From positions 1 through 10,277 of the forward strand of contig JAQCHR010000085.1 of assembly GCA_027619655.1 (NCBI GenBank): DNA of 10,277 bases, read 5' to 3'. Below, one piece after another: positions 1 through 6,119 of the stretch. The DNA comes from Pseudomonadota bacterium. GTDB lineage: Bacteria > Pseudomonadota > Alphaproteobacteria > UBA8366 > GCA-2717185. Position 1 is the first letter of the stretch, and every line of letters begins with the position of its first letter. The position numbers and the translations under genes are program-made. The notes beneath the pieces are model-generated. The model searched no databases. It had not been told where the DNA came from and saw nothing but the letters and a program-made list of their open reading frames with translations.

Positions 1-2
1 GT

Positions 3-176
3 GTCGGGCAGTTCAATATGGATGCCGACAAGGCGACCAAGCTCGCCGCACTCAAGAAGGTCGATTCCTGGTCGCGCGGCGAATTCGTCGTCAAGCAGGG
101 CTGGGCAACCATGCCGGGCGCCAAGGATGCCGATAGCAGTGTTGCCCGCAGTTGCGCCGATAAAATTGCCGCCTGA
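3..176 (+). CDS. C-terminal fragment of an unrecognised protein (cut by window edge)
   Basis: The reading frame enters at the window edge and ends at TGA 174-176, giving the last 57 residues of a protein whose start lies outside. The codons have mainly G or C in the third position, and the product is an ordinary mixed, Lys/Ala/Asp-containing sequence ending in SCADKIAA. The overlapping frame 1 instead gives a Ser/Pro/Arg-rich product, typical of a shadow. A strong hairpin lies 34 bp after the stop, which fits the end of a transcription unit. I see no motif that identifies the family: there is a single cysteine near the end, no membrane segment and no repeat. The coding call is fairly safe; the function is unknown. 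Confidence 0.65.
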   Translation, partial: VGQFNMDADKATKLAALKKVDSWSRGEFVVKQGWATMPGAKDADSSVARSCADKIAA

Positions 177-210
177 ACGGGCGCATAGCGTTTTGCCGGA
201 CTGATCGTGC

Positions 211-237
211 GGGTCGGCGGATTTTTTCCGCCGACCC
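211..237 (+). terminator. Stem-loop, likely transcription terminator
   Basis: A perfect 10-bp inverted repeat, GGGTCGGCGG and CCGCCGACCC, encloses a 7-nt loop ATTTTTT. It lies 34 bp downstream of the stop of the partial + strand gene and well before the next start. The stem is very GC-rich, but the T-run is in the loop rather than after the stem, where only TTC follows. It is therefore not a textbook rho-independent terminator; it could also protect a 3' end. No - strand gene ends here, so it is assigned to the + strand gene. Confidence 0.55.
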
Positions 238-367
238 TTCAATCGGCTCGCCCCGATGTTCTCGCACCGGGCACTGTCCCTGCCTGGTCGGTAGCATGCG
301 TCTGGCGGACAGGTTGTCCGGCCGCCTTTCGGGAATTGCGGAATCGCCGGACTGACGTTGCCGGTAC

Positions 368-373
368 AAGGAA
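368..373 (+). promoter_or_regulatory. Ribosome binding site of the cysteine-repeat protein
   Basis: AAGGAA lies 6 nt before ATG 380. This spacing picks ATG 380 over the in-frame TTG at 374, which would overlap the site, and over ATG 389, which is too far downstream. Confidence 0.6.
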
Positions 374-379
374 TTGAAT

Positions 380-1165
380 ATGCTGAATATGCGTCGATCC
401 TATCGGCACTGCCGCCTGATGGCGGCCTCCCTGATTCTTGCGGTGGCGTCCTTCGGCGCCGTCCAGGCGCAGACCGGCAGTGCCGGCATGCCCGCCAATG
501 CGAAGGCGAAAAGCTATGGCAGCGGCTGGGAATGCAGCCGTAATTTTCGCGAAATCGCGGGCGCCTGTGTCGCCATCAAGGTGCCCGACAATGCCTATCT
601 GACGAACGATTCCTATGGTCGCGGCTGGGGCTGCAAGCGCGGTTTTCTGAAATCCAGGGAAGCCTGTGTCGCCATCAAGGTGCCACAGAACGCCTATATC
701 GATACATCCGGCAGCGAGTGGAAATGTAACCGGGGTTACCTGCAGGTCGAGCAGGATTGCGCCAAAATCGAAATTCCCGAGAACGGATATCTCGGCACCG
801 GTTCAACCAGTTCCGGCTGGGTATGCAAGCGTGGCTTTCGGGCTGCGAAAGGCATCTGCGCCCCGGTAAAGGTTCCCGAGAACGGATATCTGGTCGATAC
901 GTCTTACGGTCAGGGCTGGGCCTGCGAACGCGGCTACCGCGCCGTGAACGAAACCTGCGCCGCGATCCGGGTCCCGGCCAACGGGTTTCTGGTCGGCGCA
1001 TCATCGAGGTCCGGCTGGGATTGCGAACGTGGTTTCAAGGCGGCCAATAATTCCTGCGTCGCCCTGGCGATGCCGAAGAACGCCCATGTCGACTATTCAG
1101 GCAGCAACTGGGCCTGCGATCCGCCCTACCGCAGACGCGGGAACAGCTGCGAGCTGACCCCCTGA
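380..1165 (+). CDS. Exported protein of seven tandem two-cysteine repeats
   Basis: The product has 261 residues. A signal peptide (basic MLNMRRSYRHCR, hydrophobic core 13-27) is likely cut after VQA at residue 30, so it should be exported to the periplasm or beyond. Nearly all the mature protein is seven units at residues 37-67, 68-100, 101-131, 132-164, 165-197, 198-230 and 231-261. The unit reads roughly [VIM]PxN[AG]y..(s.g)sgWxCxRGYx...xxCxxik. Each has two cysteines about 10-11 residues apart, 14 in all, probably forming one disulfide per unit. The last unit is a divergent cap (CDPPYRRRGNSC). I recall similar VPxNAxL...WxCxRGY repeats in unnamed proteobacterial proteins, but know no proven function. 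Binding, adhesion or envelope roles are guesses. The gene stands alone; it starts at ATG 380 because AAGGAA precedes it at the right distance. Confidence 0.9.
   Translation: MLNMRRSYRHCRLMAASLILAVASFGAVQAQTGSAGMPANAKAKSYGSGWECSRNFREIAGACVAIKVPDNAYLTNDSYGRGWGCKRGFLKSREACVAIKVPQNAYIDTSGSEWKCNRGYLQVEQDCAKIEIPENGYLGTGSTSSGWVCKRGFRAAKGICAPVKVPENGYLVDTSYGQGWACERGYRAVNETCAAIRVPANGFLVGASSRSGWDCERGFKAANNSCVALAMPKNAHVDYSGSNWACDPPYRRRGNSCELTP
488..1162 (+). repeat. Seven in-frame tandem coding repeats (93-99 bp units)
   Basis: Units start at 488, 581, 680, 773, 872, 971 and 1070, with lengths 93, 99, 93, 99, 99, 99 and 93 bp. Most have diverged at the DNA level, but two stretches are still identical between neighbours: a 23-bp block at 563-585 and 662-684, and a 19-bp block at 774-792 and 873-891. 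Both pairs are exactly 99 bp apart. The array therefore grew by in-frame duplication. The period matches the protein unit, so the repeat is coding and not a separate mobile or structural element. Confidence 0.85.
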
Positions 1166-1277
1166 CGGGGGGTTAGCGGGGCTTTCGCGGCCCGGTTCGT
1201 TTAGGGAGAACCGTCCGCTGCGGCAGAATACGAATCCGCTTACGTCCGCCGCCGCCAACCGGCCCGATATCGACGGG

Positions 1278-2411
1278 TTACGCTTCCTCCGCCAGAAGCC
1301 GGTCCAGCACTTTCTGATATTGCAGTGGGCCAGCGTCGACGCTCAGAAGGGTGGGGGTCAGATTGTCGCCTGCCTGGTCCATCGAGATCTGCTGGGCTTC
1401 GATCACCGGCACATCCTGGTCGGCGAAGGCGAAGGTCCGCATCTTGTAGATGAGGTCGCGGAGTTCCCTGTTCGTCTCATCGTCGGTCTGCACGCCCCAA
1501 CGCGCAGCCGTGTAGTGGTAATGCGTCGTCTTTTCGGTCTCCGGTGTCAGAAAGTGCAGCGCGAAATATCCGGTGCCGGTTTCCTTGGGTTCGCCGACCT
1601 TGCTGGCGCCGAATTCCAGGCGCAGATTGCTGGCCGGGAACCAGGAGATCGATTGCCACTGGTCGCCGCGCTGTTTCAGTTCTTCGTCCAATGCCATCAT
1701 CTTGAGGATGCCGGGCGTTTCCGCATCCTTCGAGTTCCGGGTTACCGTGATGACGTCGCCGTCCTGGGTCACTTCCGGGTCAGCTTCGGCGGTATCGGCA
1801 TTGCCGAGGATGCCGGCATGGGTGTAGCTGATATGGCTGAGATCCAGGAGGTTGTCGACGAGGAGCTGGTAATTCGATTTGACGTTGAGATATCCGGTCC
1901 GGGTGACATGCAGTTCGTCCCGGTCATCGAGACAGCTGTAATCCGGGATCAGGTCGAGATCGGCGGGCTTGTCCCCCATCCATATCCAAAGCAGCGTATG
2001 TTTTTCCACGGCCGGGTAACTCTTGACCTGTAGCGCCTCGGAGATTTTCTTGCTGCCGTGCGGGTTCAGGGCGCACTTGCCATCGGCGCCGAACTCCAGG
2101 CCGTGATAGATGCACTGGATCCGGTCGCCGCCCTTAAGCGTGCCCATGGACAGCGGCACATGACGGTGGGGGCATCTGTCGGCAATGGCCGCGATTCCGC
2201 CGTCTTCCTTGCGGTAAAACACGATGGGCTCGTTCATGATGGTGCGATGAACCAGCTTGCCTTCGCCGAGTTCGGGCGACGGCATCGCCACGTACCAGGT
2301 ATTGCGCAGAAACTTGGGGTCCGGTGACGGCAGCTCGGCGCTGGCGGATAGCGGAAACAAGGTCGGTTCAATTCCCTGCAGGACGGGTCCTGAGTCCGAA
2401 TCGGGGCACAT
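1278..2411 (-). CDS. Rieske non-haem iron oxygenase (vanillate O-demethylase/dicamba monooxygenase type)
   Basis: This is the terminal oxygenase subunit of a ring-hydroxylating or O-demethylating system; it uses O2 and electrons from a separate reductase. In the 377-residue product the Rieske [2Fe-2S] ligands are C80-P-H82 and C100-x2-H103. The catalytic iron site follows in the VanA/DdmC pattern DNLLDLSHISYTH: N187, D190, H193 and H198, with D333 in QDVPVIEAQQ as the likely third ligand. The length suits the family (about 340-380). ATG 2411 is chosen because AGAGGA lies 6 nt upstream; an in-frame TTG at 2480 would extend it by 23 residues but lacks such a site and lies upstream of the predicted promoter -10. 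No reductase gene adjoins it. It is divergent from the molybdenum enzyme gene. Substrate unknown: an aromatic acid or methoxyaromatic is possible. Confidence 0.93.
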   Translation of the reverse strand: MCPDSDSGPVLQGIEPTLFPLSASAELPSPDPKFLRNTWYVAMPSPELGEGKLVHRTIMNEPIVFYRKEDGGIAAIADRCPHRHVPLSMGTLKGGDRIQCIYHGLEFGADGKCALNPHGSKKISEALQVKSYPAVEKHTLLWIWMGDKPADLDLIPDYSCLDDRDELHVTRTGYLNVKSNYQLLVDNLLDLSHISYTHAGILGNADTAEADPEVTQDGDVITVTRNSKDAETPGILKMMALDEELKQRGDQWQSISWFPASNLRLEFGASKVGEPKETGTGYFALHFLTPETEKTTHYHYTAARWGVQTDDETNRELRDLIYKMRTFAFADQDVPVIEAQQISMDQAGDNLTPTLLSVDAGPLQYQKVLDRLLAEEA

Positions 2412-2417
2412 GGCATT

Positions 2418-2423
2418 TCCTCT
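2418..2423 (-). promoter_or_regulatory. Ribosome binding site of the Rieske oxygenase
   Basis: On the - strand AGAGGA is followed by 6 nt and then ATG 2411. This supports the shorter 377-residue protein over the TTG-initiated longer form. Confidence 0.6.
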
Positions 2424-2451
2424 CGCGGTTGACGGCTTTTTCTGTTTCGGA

Positions 2452-2480
2452 ATTGTATTTTCCCCCTCCGAATTCTGCAA
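2452..2480 (-). promoter_or_regulatory. Predicted sigma70-type promoter of the Rieske oxygenase gene
   Basis: Reading the - strand, TTGCAG (2480-2475) and TACAAT (2457-2452) are separated by exactly 17 bp. The -10 matches TATAAT at five of six bases; the -35 matches TTGACA at three of six. Transcription would start near 2445, leaving a leader of about 34 nt that contains the AGAGGA ribosome site. The weak -35 fits a promoter that needs an activator, and an inverted repeat (2472-2487) covers it. Confidence 0.45.
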
Positions 2481-2487
2481 ATAGAAT
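2472..2487. promoter_or_regulatory. Candidate operator: ATTCT-N6-AGAAT inverted repeat over the -35
   Basis: Two 5-bp arms, ATTCT (2472-2476) and AGAAT (2483-2487), are spaced by 6 bp and overlap the predicted -35 hexamer of the Rieske gene. Arms this short can arise by chance, but an AT-rich palindrome in GC-rich DNA at a promoter is a reasonable regulator site. No regulator gene is present in the window. Confidence 0.25.
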
Positions 2488-2554
2488 CCGGGAAGGATAC
2501 GCCGTACCCGACTTTACTCCTGCACGGTCCATGCGGCTATCCCCGGCCCGGCCC

Positions 2555-2586
2555 TTGTGCCGGTGCGGGATTCGCCGCTTATATAT
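2555..2586 (+). promoter_or_regulatory. Possible promoter of the molybdenum hydroxylase gene
   Basis: TTGTGC (2555-2560) and TATATAT (2580-2586) are 19 bp apart in the + direction. The -10-like run is the most AT-rich spot in this part of the divergent region. The spacing is longer than optimal, so the hexamer assignment is tentative. It would start transcription inside the palindrome at 2589-2622. Confidence 0.3.
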
Positions 2587-2588
2587 CC

Positions 2589-2622
2589 CGTCCGGGCCGT
2601 AGGTGTCCTGTCCGCCCGGACG
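2589..2622. promoter_or_regulatory. Perfect 9-bp inverted repeat in the leader of the molybdenum hydroxylase gene
   Basis: CGTCCGGGC (2589-2597) and GCCCGGACG (2614-2622) are exact inverted copies around a 16-nt spacer. They begin 2 bp after the TATATAT run and end 28 bp before ATG 2651. The place fits a repressor operator over the transcription start, or an RNA hairpin in the leader. It is not followed by a T-run, so a simple terminator is unlikely. Confidence 0.45.
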
Positions 2623-2650
2623 ATGTCGAAATACTGAAAGAGTTTGAAGA

Positions 2651-4987
2651 ATGGGCGAATTCGCAGTCGGGCAGTCCGTGCCCCGGGAAGAAGATCCGAG
2701 ACTCCTGACCGGTGGCGGCGAATTTCTCGACGACGTGAATCTGCGCGGCCAGGCGTGGGGCTATGTCCTGCGCTCTCCCCATGCGATGGCCGATATCCTG
2801 TCGATCGATATATCGGCGGCGGCTGCCGCGCCCGGCGTGCTGCGGGTACTGACCGGCGCCGATTGGGATGCGGAAAACTATGGCAGCCTGCCCTGCGAGG
2901 ATCTTCAGAAAACCCGGCCCGACGGGTCGTCGATCTATCAGCCGGGCTGGCCGGCACTGGTCAGCGGCCGGGTGCGTCTGGTCGGCGATCATGTCGCCTT
3001 TGTCGTCGCCGAGACCGCGCTGCAGGCGCGCGACGCGGCGGAGCTCATCGCGGTCGAGTACGCGCCGCTGGCGCCGGTCGCCGATCTCGAAAGCGCGGTG
3101 GCCCCAGGCGCGCCGGCGGTGTGGCCCGACTGTCCCGACAATATCAGCTTCGTCGAGGAAATGGGCGACGCGGCGGCGGTCGAGGCGGCGTTCGCGAAAG
3201 CCGACCATATCGTGCGCCAGAAACTGGCGATCAACCGAGTCACTGCGGTGGCGCTGGAGCCGCGCGGTTGTCTCGGCGATTACGACAAGCGCTACGACCG
3301 TTACACGCTCTATACCGGTCTGCAGAACCCCCACCCGCTGCGCCACCAGATCGCGCGCCAGATATTCGATATCCCGGAGACCTGCGTGCGGGTGATTCCG
3401 GGCGACGTCGGCGGCAGTTTCGGCATGCGCGGCGGCACCTATAACGAGCTGGTGCTCGTGCTTTGGGCGTCGCGGCTGGTCGGCCGACCCGTCAAGTGGC
3501 GCTGCGAACGGTCGGAAGGATTCCTGTCCGACAGCCATGGCCGCGACAATATCAGCGAGGTTGCCCTCGCCCTCGACAGGGAAGGCCGCTTTCTCGGCCT
3601 CAAGGTGAAAACCCTGGCTGCGATGGGCGCCTATCTCGCGATCCGCGGGCCGCGCCCGCCGACCAACAATCTCGGCACCGTTGCCGGGGTCTACCGCACG
3701 CCCGCCGTCCACGTGGAGGTCACCGGCGTGTTCACCAATACATGCCCGACCAATCCCTATCGCGGCTCCGGCGCACCCGAAGCCGCCTATGTCGGCGAGC
3801 GGCTGGTCGACATTGCGGCCCGCGAACTCGGCATGGATCCGGTGGATATCCGCCAGAAAAACAGCGTGACGCCGGACCAGATGCCGTGGACCAACGCGCT
3901 CGGCTTCACCTACGATTGCGGCGATTTTACCGGCAACATGGAAAAGGCACTCGACGCAGCCGGGTATGCAGGCTTCGAAGACCGCCGCGCCGCCGCTGCC
4001 CGACGCGGCGTTCTGAGGGGCATCGGGTTTTCCAACACGGTCAAGAAGACGTCGTCGCCTTTCCCGGAATCGAGCAGCATTCGCTTCGATCCGTCGGGCA
4101 CGGTCACCCTGATCATGGGAACCATCAGCCACGGGCAGGGGCACGAGACCGTGTTCAAGCAGATCGTGTGCGATCGCCTGGGGATCGATCCGGCAAGCAT
4201 CCGCTACGTCCAGGGCGATACCGATATCGTCACTTACGGGCGCGGCACGTTCAATTCGCGGTCGATGTCGATCGGCGGCTCGGCGGTCTCGCTCGCCTGC
4301 GACAAGACGATCGCCAAGGGCGTGCGCATCGCCGCCCACCTGATGGAAGCGGCGGAGACCGATATCGCGTTTGCCGACGGCATGTTCACCGTCAGCGGCA
4401 CCGATAAATCCCTGTCGATCCTGGAGGTCGCGGCGGCGGCGTTCAAGCCGGCCCTGTTGCCGCCCGATATCGAGCCCGGCCTGAACGAGATCGGCACCTT
4501 CGCACCGCGATACTGGAACTGGCCGACCGGGGTTCAGGTCTGCGAACTGGAAATCGATCCGGATACGGGGGAGACCGGGATCGTGAATTTCGTCTGTGTC
4601 GACGATGTCGGCACGGTCGTGAACCCGATGCTGCTGAAAGCGCAGATGCATGGCGGGATCGTCCAGGGCATTGGCCAGGCACTGATGGAAGACATCGCCT
4701 ACGACGCGGACGGCCAGCTTCTGTCCGGCTCGCTGATGGATTACTGCCTGCCGCGCGGCGACGACACCTGTTACATGAATATCATCAGCGCGCCGACGAT
4801 CACGAAGTCCAACCTGATCGGCGCCAAGGGCGGCGGCGAATCCGGGCCGACCGGTGCACTGCCCGCCACCATCAATGCTGTGGTCGATGCCCTAAAGCCC
4901 CTTGGGGTCGCACATATAGACATGCCGGCGACACCGCACCGCATCTGGCAGACGATACAGGCGGCGCGCGCATCGCAGAGGGGATAA
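2651..4987 (+). CDS. Molybdopterin-binding large subunit, xanthine dehydrogenase/aldehyde oxidase family
   Basis: The 778-residue product is a full-length catalytic subunit of a molybdenum hydroxylase, which adds water-derived oxygen to aldehydes, heterocycles or similar carbons. The N-terminal hammerhead domain (about 5-142) opens VGQSVPREEDPRLLTGGGEF. The Mo-cofactor domains follow: Q225 in LQNPH, GGSFGMRGG (254-262), PYRGSGAPEA (369-378), GQGHET (495-500), GRGTFNSRSMSIGGSAV (530-546), GGIVQGIGQAL (668-678), and the likely catalytic base E730 in GGGESG. The CO dehydrogenase active-site loop AYRCSFR is absent, and PYRGSGA stands at the place, so it is not a true CoxL. No FeS (CoxS-like) or FAD (CoxM-like) subunit is adjacent. 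ATG 2651 is the only sensible start: TGA lies in frame at 2645-2647. The ribosome site is weak (GAAAGAG, 2636-2642). Confidence 0.95.
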   Translation: MGEFAVGQSVPREEDPRLLTGGGEFLDDVNLRGQAWGYVLRSPHAMADILSIDISAAAAAPGVLRVLTGADWDAENYGSLPCEDLQKTRPDGSSIYQPGWPALVSGRVRLVGDHVAFVVAETALQARDAAELIAVEYAPLAPVADLESAVAPGAPAVWPDCPDNISFVEEMGDAAAVEAAFAKADHIVRQKLAINRVTAVALEPRGCLGDYDKRYDRYTLYTGLQNPHPLRHQIARQIFDIPETCVRVIPGDVGGSFGMRGGTYNELVLVLWASRLVGRPVKWRCERSEGFLSDSHGRDNISEVALALDREGRFLGLKVKTLAAMGAYLAIRGPRPPTNNLGTVAGVYRTPAVHVEVTGVFTNTCPTNPYRGSGAPEAAYVGERLVDIAARELGMDPVDIRQKNSVTPDQMPWTNALGFTYDCGDFTGNMEKALDAAGYAGFEDRRAAAARRGVLRGIGFSNTVKKTSSPFPESSSIRFDPSGTVTLIMGTISHGQGHETVFKQIVCDRLGIDPASIRYVQGDTDIVTYGRGTFNSRSMSIGGSAVSLACDKTIAKGVRIAAHLMEAAETDIAFADGMFTVSGTDKSLSILEVAAAAFKPALLPPDIEPGLNEIGTFAPRYWNWPTGVQVCELEIDPDTGETGIVNFVCVDDVGTVVNPMLLKAQMHGGIVQGIGQALMEDIAYDADGQLLSGSLMDYCLPRGDDTCYMNIISAPTITKSNLIGAKGGGESGPTGALPATINAVVDALKPLGVAHIDMPATPHRIWQTIQAARASQRG

Positions 4988-5149
4988 GGGCCTCCGGCGC
5001 ACTCACCGTCCGATAAACCACCGTGTTCGTTCGTTTTATCCGGTTATAGACAAGAATATATTAACCTTTCGGCCTTACTCCCGATGCACGTGGGCGGTGT
5101 GCTGGCGGTCGAACGCCTGCACATTCAGCAACTTGAATGAGAGCAGTGT
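4988..5149 (+). promoter_or_regulatory. Intergenic region with a possible promoter for the DUF2336 gene
   Basis: This 162-bp gap contains the only AT-rich patch nearby, with TATATT at 5057-5062 as a possible -10; no convincing -35 lies 17 bp upstream. An imperfect inverted repeat, CCGATAAA (5010-5017) and TTTATCCGG (5035-5043), with one bulged base and a 17-nt loop, could mark the 3' end of the molybdenum enzyme message. Neither is strong. Confidence 0.25.
5138..5143 (+). promoter_or_regulatory. Ribosome binding site of the DUF2336 gene
   Basis: TGAGAG lies 6 nt before GTG 5150 and favours this start. The alternative ATG at 5162 has only a short GGAA (5154-5157) before it and would drop four residues. 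Confidence 0.45.
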
Positions 5150-6112
5150 GTGACGGAACCGATGCCCCATGAGCTGCTGGCCGGCCTGGACGAGTCCGCG
5201 CGCATACAGGTTGCGCTGCGGGTGGGTTCCGGCCTTGCAGTGGAAGCGGCGGACGCGGCCGACCGGCGGGCGGCGGAGCTTCTGGCCCATTCCCTCGCCA
5301 AAGATGCGGTCGAGGAGGTCCGGTGTGCGCTGTCCAGGGCGATCCGCGATGCCAGCCATCTGCCCCGGGATCTTGCCATGATGCTGGCGCATGATGTCGA
5401 TTCCGTGTGCTGTCCTTTTCTCGAAGTGACCGACGTGTTTTCCGACGCCGACTGGCAGTCTCTTGTTCTGACAATTTCGCGTGGCGCCCGCATCGCCGCG
5501 GCGAAGCGTGAATCGATCTCCGATACCCTGGCGCTCGCACTCGCGGAAACAGGCGAAACCGTCGTCGCCGAAACGCTGGTCGAAAACCCGAATGCGCCAA
5601 TGGGGGCGGCGGTGTGCGACCGGCTGCTCGACCGCTTCACGTCCGAAATATGGGTGCTCGACAAACTGGCGGAACGCAGCGACCTGCTCGGAGACATCGT
5701 CGTCCGGCTGACGGCGTGCGTCTCTGCTGCCGCGCGCGAAAAACTGACCGCAACGTACGGGATGGAAGATTTTACAGCACCCGTCGTAGCCGAAGCGGAA
5801 ACCGCCGCCCTGCTGCAGACCGTCAGGAAGCTCTCGACAGCGGACCTGGTCGCGGCAGCTGAAACACTGCACGCCGAAAAACGGCTCACGCCCTACCTGC
5901 TGCTCGCCGCCCTGAGGAATCGCGAAACGGCGTTTCTTGAAGTGGCGCTGTCCGTTATTTCCGGCCGCAGCCTTGCCCATGTCCGAAGCGTGATAGAGCG
6001 CGCCGAAGAGACCACCGTTCGGGGATTGTTCGACAAGTCCGGCGTGCCGGTATCGATGCAGGACGCGTTCCTGGCGGAAATCGAGGCTGTGCGCGCAGCG
6101 CTGAAATGCTGA
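5150..6112 (+). CDS. DUF2336 domain protein
   Basis: The 320-residue product is a soluble, almost wholly alpha-helical protein with no signal peptide or membrane segment. Residues about 40-290 match what I recall of DUF2336 (PF10098): an early segment like EVRCALSRAIRDASHLPRDLAMMLAHDVDSVCCPFLE (56-92), then VLTISRGARIAAAKRESISDTLALAL, and a chain of HEAT-like helical pairs up to SLAHVRSVIERAEE. The family is common in Alphaproteobacteria, often in several copies; its role is not settled, and a scaffold or signalling part is only inferred from the helical-repeat form. GTG 5150 is chosen over ATG 5162 because TGAGAG precedes it. The gene has its own upstream gap and ends 7 bp from the convergent Fe-S gene, so it probably forms a single-gene unit unrelated to its redox neighbours. 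Confidence 0.85.
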   Translation: MTEPMPHELLAGLDESARIQVALRVGSGLAVEAADAADRRAAELLAHSLAKDAVEEVRCALSRAIRDASHLPRDLAMMLAHDVDSVCCPFLEVTDVFSDADWQSLVLTISRGARIAAAKRESISDTLALALAETGETVVAETLVENPNAPMGAAVCDRLLDRFTSEIWVLDKLAERSDLLGDIVVRLTACVSAAAREKLTATYGMEDFTAPVVAEAETAALLQTVRKLSTADLVAAAETLHAEKRLTPYLLLAALRNRETAFLEVALSVISGRSLAHVRSVIERAEETTVRGLFDKSGVPVSMQDAFLAEIEAVRAALKC

Positions 6113-6119
6113 TGCGGCG

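Noticed and set aside
306..320. Inverted repeat CGGACA-GGT-TGTCCG upstream of the repeat-protein gene
   Set aside because: Six-bp arms with a 3-nt loop and no nearby promoter hexamers; it may be chance in GC-rich DNA.
1157..1173. Hairpin ACCCCC-TGACG-GGGGGT over the stop of the repeat-protein gene
   Set aside because: Only 6 bp, overlaps the stop codon and is not followed by T residues; too weak to call a terminator.
1320..2033. 237-codon + strand open frame opposite the Rieske oxygenase
   Set aside because: Antisense shadow; the - strand carries the Rieske and iron-site motifs.
2579..4651. 690-codon open frame on the - strand opposite the molybdenum hydroxylase
   Set aside because: It is antisense to a well-supported gene, its product is rich in Arg, His, Asp and Gly without motifs, and such frames arise from GC-rich third positions.
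5061..5078. Possible CtrA-like site (TTAA ... TTAC) before the DUF2336 gene
   Set aside because: The spacing is 10 bp instead of 7 and the second half does not match TTAAC.
5084..5140. 18-codon reading frame (MHVGGVLAVERLHIQQLE) just before the DUF2336 gene
   Set aside because: It has no ribosome site, and a short open frame is expected by chance; its stop overlapping the TGAGAG site is notable but not enough to call a leader peptide.
5075..5980. 301-codon - strand open frame opposite the DUF2336 gene
   Set aside because: The + strand product matches a known family; the antisense product is Arg/Gln/His-rich and featureless.
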